Of a DNA stretch of 64,000 nt, positions 1 through 8,124 are shown piece by piece. This DNA is from Cognatiluteimonas lumbrici. Its GTDB lineage: Bacteria > Pseudomonadota > Gammaproteobacteria > Xanthomonadales > Xanthomonadaceae. How positions within the stretch are numbered: position 1 is the first letter of the stretch; each line of letters begins with the position of its first letter. The stretch lies in assembly GCF_006476065.1 (NCBI RefSeq), contig NZ_ML636798.1, positions 726,906 to 790,905 on the forward strand, written 5' to 3'. The notes below the pieces were generated by a model that was not told the DNA's origin, did not search any database, and was given only the letters and a program-made list of their open reading frames with translations. Made by a program: the position numbers and the translations under genes.

Positions 1-428
1 CGGCGTTCGTGCCCGACCGCGCCGCGGTGCGGCTGCCGCCGCCGGTGGACCTGCGCGAGATGCTGCTGGCGCTGCACGACGTGCTCAAGCGCGCCGAGCT
101 GTACACCCAGCACGCGATCAAGCGCGACGCGCTCAGCGTGCGCCAGCGCATGGGCGAGCTGCTGCAGCGCCTGCGCGACGGCAGCTTCCACCGCTTCGAG
201 TCGCTGTTCGAGCCGCGCGAGGGTCGGCTCGGGGTGGTGGTGACCTTCCTCGGCCTGCTCGAGCTGGCCAAGGAACGGCTGCTGGACATCGTCCAGGAGC
301 AGCCGCAGCCCCCGGCGCTGGTCGGCCCGATCTACGTGAAGTCGCTCGCGGCGGAAGCCGGCGAGGACGCCGCGGCCGGCCTGGCCAGCGAGTTCGACGA
401 CGAGCCCGGCGAAGGCGCCAGCGCCTGA
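1..428 (+). CDS. scpA: Segregation and condensation protein A, C-terminal part (cut by window start)
   Basis: ScpA is the kleisin subunit of the bacterial SMC-ScpAB condensin, bridging the SMC ATPase heads during chromosome segregation. The frame is open from base 3, so the start lies outside the window; about 140 C-terminal residues are visible. They include the conserved ERLAxxxDLR-like segment (here DLREMLLALHDVLKR) and a helical winged-helix end with FLGLLELAKERLL, typical of the ScpA C-terminal domain that contacts SMC. An acidic disordered tail (DDEPGEG) closes the protein. scpB follows 50 bases downstream on the same strand, the usual partner and order. Identification rests on family motifs and the scpB neighbour. 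Confidence 0.88.
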   Translation, partial: AFVPDRAAVRLPPPVDLREMLLALHDVLKRAELYTQHAIKRDALSVRQRMGELLQRLRDGSFHRFESLFEPREGRLGVVVTFLGLLELAKERLLDIVQEQPQPPALVGPIYVKSLAAEAGEDAAAGLASEFDDEPGEGASA

Positions 429-478
429 ACCGGCACGACAGCATTGCACACAGGACAGGACACAGGACCGGATCCCGC

Positions 479-1198
479 ATGGACCAGGCACTGATCACCC
501 GCATCGTCGAGGCCGCGCTGCTGGCCGCCAACCAGCCGCTGACCGTGGCCCAGTTGCACGGGCTGTTCCCGCTCGACGAGCAGCCGCCTGAAGGCGCCGT
601 TCAGCAGGCCCTCGCTACCCTGCAGGAGGCTTGCGGCGACCGTGGCGTGGAACTGGTCGAGGTCGCGTCGGGGTACCGCTACCAGGTCAAGGCCGACGTG
701 CACCAGTGGGTCGCGCGGCTGTGGACCGAACGCCAGACCCGCTACACGCGCGCCACCCTGGAGACGCTGGCGCTGATCGCCTACCGGCAGCCGATCACCC
801 GCGGCGAGATCGAACAGGTCCGCGGCGTCGCGGTCAACAGCAACATCATCAAGGCGCTCGAGGAGCGCGACTGGATCCGCGTGGTCGGCCACCGCGACGT
901 TCCCGGCAAGCCGGAACTGCTCGCAACGACCAAGGCGTTCCTCGACTACTTCGGGCTGAAGCGGCTGGACGACCTGCCGCCGCTGTCCGAGCTCAAGGAC
1001 ATCGGCGAGCTGGAACCGCAGCTCGCGTTCGACGGCGCCGCCGAGGCGCAGGCGAAGGCCGACGCGATGGCGCTGGGCGACATCCCGGCCAACGACGACG
1101 ACGACGACGACGGCAACCAAGCCGACACCAACACCGACATCGACGCGGCAACCGCCGACGAAGACGCAGACACCAGGCAAGAAGAAGCAGATGAGTGA
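479..1198 (+). CDS. scpB: Segregation and condensation protein B
   Basis: ScpB dimers bind the ScpA kleisin and support SMC-driven chromosome condensation in the cytoplasm. The 239-residue product has the two winged-helix domains of the family: an N-terminal one (residues ~5-75, LITRIVEAALLAANQPL) and a second containing the conserved TLETLALIAYRQPITRGEIE and RGVAVNSNIIKALEERDWI blocks. After about residue 195 the family similarity ends and an acidic, low-complexity tail begins, with six Asp in a row at residues 206-211. The ATG follows a weak ribosome site. Its last 8 bases overlap the rluB start in another frame, suggesting translational coupling. Confidence 0.95.
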   Translation: MDQALITRIVEAALLAANQPLTVAQLHGLFPLDEQPPEGAVQQALATLQEACGDRGVELVEVASGYRYQVKADVHQWVARLWTERQTRYTRATLETLALIAYRQPITRGEIEQVRGVAVNSNIIKALEERDWIRVVGHRDVPGKPELLATTKAFLDYFGLKRLDDLPPLSELKDIGELEPQLAFDGAAEAQAKADAMALGDIPANDDDDDDGNQADTNTDIDAATADEDADTRQEEADE

Positions 1199-2717
1199 AC
1201 AGGAAGACAAGGGCAGCCGCCGGCTGACCCTGAAGCGCGGCGATAGCGCCGCCCCGGCGCAGCCGAAGCTGGAGGAGCGCCTGCACAAGGTGCTGGCGCA
1301 GGCCGGGCTCGGCTCGCGGCGCGCGCTCGAGCAGCGCATCGCCGACGGCATGGTCAAGGTCAACGGCGAGGTCGCCACGGTCGGCATGAGCATCGCCGGC
1401 GGCGCCCGCATCGAGATCGACGGCCGCAGCTTCGTCGCCACCGTGCTGACCGAGCCGCCACGGGTGCTGATGTACAACAAGCCCGAGGGCGAGGTCACCA
1501 CGCGCGAGGATCCCGAGGGCCGCCCGACCATCTTCGACTCGCTGCCTGCGCTCAAGGGCGCGCGCTGGATCTCGATCGGCCGCCTCGACATCAACACCAC
1601 CGGCCTGCTGCTGCTCACCACCGACGGCGAGCTGGCCAACGCGATGATGCACCCCTCGCACGAGATCGAACGCGAGTACGTGTGCCGCGTGCGCGCGCCC
1701 GAGGGCGAGGACACGGTGTCCGACAGGATCGTCGACCGCCTGGCGCGCGGGGTCGCGCTCGAGGACGGCCCGGCGAAGTTCGACGCGATCGAGCGCATCG
1801 GCGGCACCGACTCGCATGACTGGTTCCGCGTACTGCTCAAGGAAGGCCGCAACCGTGAGGTGCGCCGGCTTTGGGAATCGCAGGGCTGCCAGGTCAGCCG
1901 CCTGAAGCGCGTCCGGTACGGCAGCGTGGAACTCCCGCAGCCGCTGCTGCGCGGGCAGACCCAGGAACTCCCCCCCGACCGCGTCGACGCTCTGCGCAGG
2001 CAGCTCGGCCTCGAGGAAGGCACCCCGAGCGCGCTGACCCTGCAGCCGGTGATCGGCCAGCGCAAGGCGGCCAAGTCGACCGTGCACGTCGGCGGGCGCA
2101 GCGGGGCCGGCTACGTCGGCGGCCACAACACCGCCGACGAGGGCCGCGAACTGCGCCGCTTCGACCACGTGCGCGAAGACCGCCGCGGCGGCCGCGGGCG
2201 CAAGCCCCACGGCGGCCTGACCGTCAGCGGCGAGGCCGCGGCCAAGCAGGCCAACAAGGCCTTCAAGCCGAAGGGTCCGCGCCAGCCCGGCCAGCGCCGC
2301 GGCAAGGGCCAGGGCGGCGCCGGCCAGGAAAACCCGGCGGCGTTCCGTACCTGGTACGTGCCCGACGGCGTCGATACCGGCCCCAGCGGACACCGCAACC
2401 CCGACGGCGCCCGCGGCGCCAGGCGCGGCGCCGGTCGCAACGGTCCCGCCGGCGGCAAACCGCGCAACGGCAGCGCCCCCGGCGCGCGCCGCGAACAGCG
2501 CCCGGGCAGCGCCAAGGCCGCGCATCCCTACGGCCATCCCGGCAACGCGCCGAGCTTCCCCTCCGACCACGCCAACCCGGGCGGCTTCAATCCGTACGGC
2601 GACAAGCCGCGCGGCCCGCGCCCGGGTGCGCGCCCCGGCGGCCGGCCTGGCGGCCGTCCCGGCGGCGGACCGCGCGGTCGCGGCAAGCCCGGCGGGGGCA
2701 AGCCCGGCCCGCGCTGA
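1191..2717 (+). CDS. rluB: 23S rRNA pseudouridine(2605) synthase RluB-type with long basic tail
   Basis: RsuA/RluB-family enzymes convert a specific uridine of rRNA to pseudouridine; RluB acts at U2605 of 23S rRNA. The 508-residue protein has an S4 RNA-binding domain at ~27-75 (LHKVLAQAGLGSRRALEQRI) and a catalytic domain at ~85-265 with the nucleophile Asp133 in GRLDINTTGLLLLT. Residues ~290-508 are a long Gly/Arg/Pro/Lys-rich disordered extension, longer than the tail of E. coli RluB (about 290 residues in total), which may add RNA affinity. The start overlaps scpB; the scpA-scpB-rluB order is common in proteobacteria. RluE/RluF-type specificity cannot be fully excluded, but the neighbourhood favours RluB. 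Confidence 0.93.
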   Translation: MSEQEDKGSRRLTLKRGDSAAPAQPKLEERLHKVLAQAGLGSRRALEQRIADGMVKVNGEVATVGMSIAGGARIEIDGRSFVATVLTEPPRVLMYNKPEGEVTTREDPEGRPTIFDSLPALKGARWISIGRLDINTTGLLLLTTDGELANAMMHPSHEIEREYVCRVRAPEGEDTVSDRIVDRLARGVALEDGPAKFDAIERIGGTDSHDWFRVLLKEGRNREVRRLWESQGCQVSRLKRVRYGSVELPQPLLRGQTQELPPDRVDALRRQLGLEEGTPSALTLQPVIGQRKAAKSTVHVGGRSGAGYVGGHNTADEGRELRRFDHVREDRRGGRGRKPHGGLTVSGEAAAKQANKAFKPKGPRQPGQRRGKGQGGAGQENPAAFRTWYVPDGVDTGPSGHRNPDGARGARRGAGRNGPAGGKPRNGSAPGARREQRPGSAKAAHPYGHPGNAPSFPSDHANPGGFNPYGDKPRGPRPGARPGGRPGGRPGGGPRGRGKPGGGKPGPR

Positions 2718-2775
2718 GGCCGCTGCAGCCACCGATCACGTGGCGTGATGGCGGTGGCCGGCAGAATCCGGCCAC

Positions 2776-3513
2776 ATGCCTTCGATCACCGTGCTCACGT
2801 TGAACGCCCACATGGGCTTCAACCTGTTCAACCGGCGCTTCGTCCTGCCCGAGCTGCGCGAGGCGATCCGCGCGGTCTCCGCCGACGTGGTGTTCCTGCA
2901 GGAAGTGATGGGCGAGCACGCGCTGCACGCCGCGCGCGTGCCCGGCTGGCCGGGCGCGCAGTACGAGTTCCTCGCCGACAGCCTGTGGCAGGAGCACGCC
3001 TACGGCCGCAACGCGGCCTACCCGCACGGCCACCACGGCAACGCGCTGCTGTCCAAGTTCCCGATCCTGTCGCAGGCCAACCGCGACGTGTCGGTGCGCG
3101 GGCACGAAGAGCGCGGGTTGCTGCACTGCGTGCTCGACGTGCCCGGCAGCGCCCTGCCCCTGCACGCCATCTGCGTGCACCTGGGCCTGCGCGAATCGCA
3201 CCGCCGCCGGCAACTGCAGCTGCTGTGCGAGGAAGTGCGCGAGGTCCCCGACGCGGCGCCGCTGGTGGTGGCCGGCGACTTCAACGACTGGCGCGGGCGC
3301 GGCCACCGGATGCTGCGCGACTGCGGCCTGGTCGAGGCCTTCGAGGACGGGAACGGTCGCCTCGCGCGCACCTTCCCCGCGCGCCGGCCGCTGCTCCCGC
3401 TCGACCGCATCTACCTGCGCGCGGCGCGCGCGCTGCAGCCCGGCGTGCTGTCGCTGCGGCCGTGGACGCACCTGTCCGACCACGCGCCACTGGTCTCGGG
3501 GGTGGCCTGGTGA
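2776..3513 (+). CDS. ybhP: Endonuclease/exonuclease/phosphatase-family protein (YbhP-like)
   Basis: This 245-residue protein belongs to the Mg2+-dependent EEP fold (DNase I/sphingomyelinase-like). Visible motifs in order are LTLNAHMGFN near the N terminus, VFLQEVMG with the metal-binding Glu, GDFNDWRG with the catalytic Asp/Asn pair, and SDHAPLV with the C-terminal Asp-His. The substrate is unknown; DNA, phospholipid or phosphoester targets are all possible in the family. It overlaps clsB, which is followed by a ybhN gene, matching the E. coli ybhP-clsB-ybhN order, so a role in membrane-lipid metabolism is a reasonable inference. A CAGAAT box 8 bases before the ATG, with no ribosome site between them, suggests a very short leader. 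Confidence 0.85.
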   Translation: MPSITVLTLNAHMGFNLFNRRFVLPELREAIRAVSADVVFLQEVMGEHALHAARVPGWPGAQYEFLADSLWQEHAYGRNAAYPHGHHGNALLSKFPILSQANRDVSVRGHEERGLLHCVLDVPGSALPLHAICVHLGLRESHRRRQLQLLCEEVREVPDAAPLVVAGDFNDWRGRGHRMLRDCGLVEAFEDGNGRLARTFPARRPLLPLDRIYLRAARALQPGVLSLRPWTHLSDHAPLVSGVAW

Positions 3514-4682
3514 ACGCCGGCGGCGATGCCCACCGCCTGCGCCTGCTCGAGAACGGCGAGGAGTTCTTCGCGCGCGTGAACGAGGTCGTCGCGGCCGCGC
3601 GCAGCGAGATCCTGCTGGAGACCTTCATCCTGTTCGAGGACAAGGTCGGGCGCGAGCTGCACCGGCACCTGGTCGCGGCCGCCCGCCGCGGCGTGCGCGT
3701 GGAGCTGACCGTGGACGGCTACGGCTCCCCCGGTTTCTCGCGCGACTTCGTGTCGGAACTGACCGGCGCCGGCGCGCGCCTGCGCGTGTTCGATCCGCAC
3801 AAGCCGCTGCTCGGCATGCGCATGCACATGTTCCGGCGCCTGCACCGCAAGCTGCTGGTGGTGGACGGCGAACGCGCCTTCGTCGGCGGCATCAACTTCG
3901 GCGCCGACCACCTCGCGGACTTCGGCCCCACCGCCAAGCAGGACTACAGCCTGGAGATCGAAGGGCCGCTGGTGGCGACGGTGCGCGGGTTCATGCGCAC
4001 CGCGCTCGACGGCGACGGCACCGGCGAGCGCTGGCGCCCGCCGCGCCACCAGCAGGACGACCCGGTGCGCTTCGTGGTGCGCGACAACCGCCGCCACTCG
4101 CGCGACATCGAAACCGAATACCGGCGCGCGATCCGGGCCGCGCGCGAGGAAGTGGTCATCGCCAACGCGTACTTCTTCCCAGGCTACGGCTTCCTGCGCG
4201 ACCTGCGCCAGGCCGCGCGCCGCGGGGTGCGGGTGTCGCTGGTGGTCCAGGGCGAGCCGGACACGCCGCTGGCGCAGGTCGCCGCGCGCACGCTGTACCG
4301 GCACCTGGTGGAGGGCGGCGTTCGCGTGCACGAGTATTGCCGGCGCCCCTTCCACGGCAAGGTCGCGGTCATCGACGGCGAGTGGGCCACCGTCGGCTCG
4401 AGCAACCTCGACCCGTTGAGCCTGTCGCTGAACCTGGAGGCGAACGTGTTCGTGCGCGACCGCGCCTTCGCCGCCGACCTCGGGGCGCGCCTGCGGGCGC
4501 TGCTGGAACGCGACTGCCGCCAGGTGGACAAGGCGCGGATGCCGCCGTGGCGGCCCTGGCACGTGCTCACCCGCCCCCTGCTGTTCCACTTCCTGCGCCG
4601 CTTCCCGGACTGGGCCGGGTTGCTGCCCGCGCATACGCCGGCGACCACGGTGCTGCGCCCGGCCGACGGCGGCCGCGGCTGA
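3510..4682 (+). CDS. clsB: Cardiolipin synthase B-type phospholipase D family enzyme
   Basis: ClsB makes cardiolipin or phosphatidylglycerol by phosphatidyl transfer at the inner membrane. The 390-residue product has the two HKD motifs of the phospholipase D superfamily: His112/Lys114/Asp119 (HRKLLVVDG) and His282/Lys284/Asp289 (HGKVAVIDG), each followed by the GG/SS-N motif (GGINF and GSSNLDP). There is no N-terminal transmembrane pair of the ClsA type, which fits ClsB. I chose the GTG start at 3510 because it overlaps the ybhP stop by four bases (GTGA) and the conserved reading begins just after it. The stop overlaps the next ATG by one base, so the three genes form an operon. Confidence 0.9.
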   Translation: MNAGGDAHRLRLLENGEEFFARVNEVVAAARSEILLETFILFEDKVGRELHRHLVAAARRGVRVELTVDGYGSPGFSRDFVSELTGAGARLRVFDPHKPLLGMRMHMFRRLHRKLLVVDGERAFVGGINFGADHLADFGPTAKQDYSLEIEGPLVATVRGFMRTALDGDGTGERWRPPRHQQDDPVRFVVRDNRRHSRDIETEYRRAIRAAREEVVIANAYFFPGYGFLRDLRQAARRGVRVSLVVQGEPDTPLAQVAARTLYRHLVEGGVRVHEYCRRPFHGKVAVIDGEWATVGSSNLDPLSLSLNLEANVFVRDRAFAADLGARLRALLERDCRQVDKARMPPWRPWHVLTRPLLFHFLRRFPDWAGLLPAHTPATTVLRPADGGRG

Positions 4683-5641
4683 TGCGCGCGCGCCGCCCGT
4701 GGCTGCGCCGCGCCGTGCGCCTCGGCTCGTGGCTGTTCCTGGCGCTGGTTGCGTGGCTGCTGCTGCGCTACGCGCGCGGGGTCGACTGGCCCGCCGTCGG
4801 CGAGGCCCTTCGCGGCTACAACGCCGGGCAGTTGGCGCTGGTGGTCGCGCTGGCGTTGCTCAGCTACGCGACCTACGCCTGCTACGACCTCGCCGCGCGC
4901 CGCTACGCTGGCCACGCACTGTCCACGCGCCGGGTGCTGGCGATCGCCGCCACCTGCTACGCCTTCGCGCTCAGCCTGGGCGCGCTGGTCGGCGGCGCCG
5001 GCCTGCGCCTGCGCCTGTACGCCCGCTCCGGATTGCCGACTGCCTGCATCGGTCGCGTCGTCGCCTTCAGCGTCACCACCAACTGGGTCGGCTACATCGC
5101 GCTTGCCGGGGTGGTGTTCGCGGCCGGCGCGGTGGCGCCGCCGCCGGCCTGGGGCCTCGGCGGCGGCCTGCTGCGCGCGCTCGGCGTGGCGATGGTCCTG
5201 CTGGCGCTCGCCTACCTCGGTGCCTGCGCGCGCTGGCGCGGCCGCGTCTTCCACTTCCGCGGCCACCACTTCCGGCTGCCGACGCCGGCGCTGGGCGCCC
5301 TCCAGGTGCTGCTGGCCGCCGCGAACTGGTCGCTGATGGGCACGCTGGTGTGGCTGCTGCTCGGCACCGTGGCCTGGCCGCTGGTGCTGGCGACCCTGCT
5401 GCTGTCGGCGGTGGCGTCGGCGCTGGTGCACGTGCCGGCCGGGCTCGGCGTGATCGAGGCCGTGTTCCTCGCGGTGCTGGGCCCGCCGGGGCTCGGGCTG
5501 GTGGACGAACCGCGGCTGCTGGCCGCGCTGCTCGCCTACCGTGCGGTCTACTACCTGCTGCCGCTGTCGCTGGCGTTGGCCTTCTACCTCGCCTTCGAGG
5601 TCCGCGGCGGGCGCTCGCCGTGGCGGGCTACAGCCCGCTGA
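4682..5641 (+). CDS. ybhN: YbhN-like membrane protein (lysylphosphatidylglycerol synthase TM family)
   Basis: This is a 319-residue polytopic membrane protein of the UPF0104/LPG-synthase-TM family, the same fold as the flippase half of MprF. About seven or eight hydrophobic segments are visible, starting at residues ~12-28 (GSWLFLALVAWLLLRY). The family signature region HVPAGLGVIEAVFLAVLG is present at ~255-272. There is no soluble aminoacyl-transferase domain, so it is not a complete MprF. Its start overlaps clsB by one base, matching the E. coli clsB-ybhN arrangement, so lipid handling or export is likely, but the exact activity is unknown. The 3' end converges with the amidase gene on the other strand over 14 bases. 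Confidence 0.85.
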   Translation: MRARRPWLRRAVRLGSWLFLALVAWLLLRYARGVDWPAVGEALRGYNAGQLALVVALALLSYATYACYDLAARRYAGHALSTRRVLAIAATCYAFALSLGALVGGAGLRLRLYARSGLPTACIGRVVAFSVTTNWVGYIALAGVVFAAGAVAPPPAWGLGGGLLRALGVAMVLLALAYLGACARWRGRVFHFRGHHFRLPTPALGALQVLLAAANWSLMGTLVWLLLGTVAWPLVLATLLLSAVASALVHVPAGLGVIEAVFLAVLGPPGLGLVDEPRLLAALLAYRAVYYLLPLSLALAFYLAFEVRGGRSPWRATAR

Positions 5642-6431
5642 CCTGGAAACGGTCGGCGTCGAGCATCGCCGGGAAGTGCTCGCGGTGCGCCTGCAGGCGG
5701 GCGCCGCTCAGGGTGGTGGTGGTGACCACCTCCATGTCGCCGCACTCGCTCACCGCTTCGCCGAGGAAGTCGATGATCGCGCTGTCGCCCGAGTAGGCGT
5801 GGCCGTTGCCGTCGGTGCCGACGCGGTTGAGGCCGGCGACGTAGCACAGATTCTCGATCGCGCGCGCGCGCAGCAGCGTCTTCCACGCGTGCGCGCGCAC
5901 CGCCGGCCAGTTGGCGACGTACAGCGCGAGGTCGTAGTCGGGCTGCCCGGGGCGCTCGACGTCGAAGCGGTTGCGCGAGAACACCGGGAAGCGCAGGTCG
6001 TAGCAGACCAGCGGGCAGATGCGCCAGCCGCGCCAGTCCACGGTCAGCCGCGGCCCGCCCGGCGCATAGCGTTCGTGCTCGCGCGCGTAGCGGAACAGGT
6101 GGCGCTTGTCGTAGTGCCGCACGTCGCCGTCCGGGGTCGCGAACAGCATCCGGTTGTAGACCGAATCGCCAACGCGCAGCTGCACGCTGCCGGTCACGGC
6201 GGCATCGAGATCGCGCGCCTGGTCCCGCAGCCACGCGACCGTCGGGCCGTCCATGGTCTCGGCCGAGGCGATGGCCTCGTTGCTGAAGCCGCTGGTGAAG
6301 GTCTCCGGCAGCAGCACCAGGTCGGTGATGCCGCGCAGCGCCGAGACCAGCTGGCCGTAGTACTCGCGGTTGCCGGCCGGGTCGTGCCAGCGGGTTTCGC
6401 CCTGGACGAGGCTGACGCGGAGGTCGTTCAC
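5628..6431 (-). CDS. yafV: Nitrilase-family omega-amidase (YafV/Nit2-like)
   Basis: This 267-residue enzyme is a carbon-nitrogen hydrolase with the Glu-Lys-Cys triad visible at Glu43 (LLPETFTSGF), Lys109 (HYDKRHLF) and Cys143 (PLVCYDLRFP). The motifs match the YafV/Nit2 branch, which hydrolyses alpha-ketoglutaramate or alpha-ketosuccinamate to the ketoacid and ammonia in the cytoplasm. The GTG start overlaps the stop of the upstream aminotransferase by four bases (GTGA). That pairing is the known glutamine transaminase/omega-amidase partnership, in which the amidase removes the amide by-product and makes transamination irreversible. Substrate assignment is from family and context. Confidence 0.88.
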   Translation of the reverse strand: MNDLRVSLVQGETRWHDPAGNREYYGQLVSALRGITDLVLLPETFTSGFSNEAIASAETMDGPTVAWLRDQARDLDAAVTGSVQLRVGDSVYNRMLFATPDGDVRHYDKRHLFRYAREHERYAPGGPRLTVDWRGWRICPLVCYDLRFPVFSRNRFDVERPGQPDYDLALYVANWPAVRAHAWKTLLRARAIENLCYVAGLNRVGTDGNGHAYSGDSAIIDFLGEAVSECGDMEVVTTTTLSGARLQAHREHFPAMLDADRFQVSGL

Positions 6432-7585
6432 AGCTTGCGCAGCCTTTCGATGGCGGCATCCAGCGTGGATTCGCTCTTGGCGAAGCACAGCCGTGCCAGC
6501 CGCTGGCCCTCCGGCGGCCGCGCGTAGAACGGCGACAGCGGGATCGTCGCCACCCCGTGCTCGACGGTCAGCCAGCGGCAGAACTCCTGGTCGTCGAGGT
6601 CGCTCACCGCCGAGTAGTCGACCAGTTGGAAGTAGCCGCCCGGGACGTCGAGCGGACGCAGCTTCGTGCCCAGGAGCTGCTCGCGGAAGCGATCGCGCTT
6701 GGCCTGGTAGAACGCGCCGAGTTCCTCGTAGTGCGCGGGGTCCTCCGCGATCATCGTCGCGAACGCGTGCTGCGCCGGGGTGAAGGTGCAGAAGGTGTTG
6801 TACTGGTGCACCTTGCGGAACTCGGCTGTCAGCGCCGGCGGCGCCACGCAGTAACCGACCTTCCAGCCGGTGCAGTGGTAGGTCTTGCCGAAGCTGGAGA
6901 CGACGAACGCGCGCTCGCGCAGCTCCGGATACCGCAGCGCCGATTCGTGGCGGCGGCCGTCGAATACGATGTGCTCGTAGACCTCGTCCGACAGCAGCAG
7001 GATGTCGTTGCCGCGCAGCAGCGCGGCGATCGCCTCCATGTCCGTGGCGTCGAGCATCGCCCCCGACGGATTGTGCGGCGTGTTCACCATCAGCAGCCGG
7101 GTGCGCGGCGTGATCGCCGCGCGCACCGCGTCCCAGTCGGGCGCGAAGGTTTCCGGGTCCAGCGGCACGTGCACCGCGGTTCCGCCGGCGAGTTCGATCG
7201 CCGGCTCGTAGCAGTCGTAGCACGGGTCGAGCACGATCACTTCGTCGCCGGCGTGCACCACCGCGGCGACCGCGTCGAGGATCGCTTCCGACGCGCCCGA
7301 GGTGACGGTGATGCCGGCATCCACGTCGGGACGGAAGCCGTAGCAACGTTCGGTCTTGTCGGCGATCGCGCGCCGCAGTTCGGGGATGCCGTGCGCCGCG
7401 GCGTACTGGTTGTGGCCGGCGCGCATCGCGCGCTCGAGTCCTTCCACCAGGCCCTGCGGCGGCGGGAAGTCGGGGAAGCCCTGGCCGAGGTTGACCGCGT
7501 GGTGCTCGGCGGCGAGTTGCGACATCACGGTGAAGATCGTGGTGCCGACCTTCGGCAACTTGCTCGACAGCCTGCTGACTGGCAT
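6428..7585 (-). CDS. ybdL: Methionine/glutamine-type PLP aminotransferase (YbdL-like)
   Basis: A class I/II fold-type I aminotransferase of 385 residues, closely resembling E. coli YbdL, which prefers methionine and aromatic amino acids. Visible are the N-terminal SKLPKVGTTIFTVMS and LGQGFPDFPPP segments, the NTPHNPSG loop, the SDEVYEHI block with the pyridine-contacting Asp, and the PLP lysine Lys234 in SSFGKTYHCTGWKVGY. An upstream in-frame GTG at 7600 is possible, but the ATG at 7585 has GGAG seven bases before it and fits the family start. Together with the overlapping omega-amidase it likely serves methionine salvage (4-methylthio-2-oxobutyrate to methionine) using glutamine as amino donor. 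Confidence 0.9.
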   Translation of the reverse strand: MPVSRLSSKLPKVGTTIFTVMSQLAAEHHAVNLGQGFPDFPPPQGLVEGLERAMRAGHNQYAAAHGIPELRRAIADKTERCYGFRPDVDAGITVTSGASEAILDAVAAVVHAGDEVIVLDPCYDCYEPAIELAGGTAVHVPLDPETFAPDWDAVRAAITPRTRLLMVNTPHNPSGAMLDATDMEAIAALLRGNDILLLSDEVYEHIVFDGRRHESALRYPELRERAFVVSSFGKTYHCTGWKVGYCVAPPALTAEFRKVHQYNTFCTFTPAQHAFATMIAEDPAHYEELGAFYQAKRDRFREQLLGTKLRPLDVPGGYFQLVDYSAVSDLDDQEFCRWLTVEHGVATIPLSPFYARPPEGQRLARLCFAKSESTLDAAIERLRKL

Positions 7586-7604
7586 TCCCCGGCTCCGCAC
7601 GGTT

Positions 7605-7610
7605 TAGAAT
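7605..7610 (+). promoter_or_regulatory. -10-like TAGAAT upstream of the DUF3293-ccm operon
   Basis: TAGAAT matches the sigma-70 -10 box at five of six positions and lies in the divergent region between the minus-strand aminotransferase and the plus-strand DUF3293 gene. The GTG start is 34 bases downstream. No convincing -35 box is seen at 16-18 bases. It could drive DUF3293-ccmA-ccmB. Confidence 0.35.
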
Positions 7611-7644
7611 GGTGATGTTGTAACACGCCCCCTGCAGGAACATC

Positions 7645-8124
7645 GTGACCCGCCCGTCCCTCGCCGCGTCCCGCGTCGCCGACCTGGTCGAGGCCTACCT
7701 GGCTTCCGATTACCAGTGGGAGTTCGACGGCCGCTGGTACCCGCTGCAGCTGGGCGAGGTCGCCGCCGACGTCGAGGCCGCGTACCCGGACGGCACGTCG
7801 TCGGGGCTGCTCGCGGCATGGAACCCGTGCTCGATCGAACGCCCCGAAGCGGAGAACCGCCGCGCCGACGAGGAGCTCGCCGCGATCCTCGCGGACAGCG
7901 GCATGCCGCACCGCGCCGGCTTCAGCGCCGCGCGCAACCGCACCTGGCGCGAGCCGGGCTGGCTGGTGGTCGGCTTGCCGGTGGAACGCTTCGACGCGCT
8001 CGCCCGCCGCTTCGGCCAGCTCGGCACGCTGTTCGCCGCGCGCGGCGAACCGATGCGCCTGCGGATCTACCACGCGCGTCCCGCCGCGCTCGCCGCCGCG
8101 CCGCTGGTGGACTGGGTCGGATGA
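7645..8124 (+). CDS. DUF3293 domain-containing protein
   Basis: This 159-residue soluble protein looks like the DUF3293 family, short proteobacterial proteins of unknown function. Recognisable features are an N-terminal Y[14 protein letters not shown] stretch, a central [22 protein letters not shown] block typical of the family, and a C-terminal [15 protein letters not shown] segment. No catalytic motif, signal peptide or membrane segment is apparent. The GTG start has GCAGGAA about five bases upstream. The stop overlaps the ccmA ATG (ATGA), so it is co-translated with the cytochrome c maturation genes, although no link to haem handling is known. Confidence 0.75.
   Translation: MTRPSLAASRVADLVEAYLASDYQWEFDGRWYPLQLGEVAADVEAAYPDGTSSGLLAAWNPCSIERPEAENRRADEELAAILADSGMPHRAGFSAARNRTWREPGWLVVGLPVERFDALARRFGQLGTLFAARGEPMRLRIYHARPAALAAAPLVDWVG

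Noticed and set aside
332-2732. Long minus-strand open frames across scpB and rluB
   Set aside because: They mirror high-GC codon patterns of the plus-strand genes, are low in complexity and match no family; scpB and rluB are clearly the coding frames.
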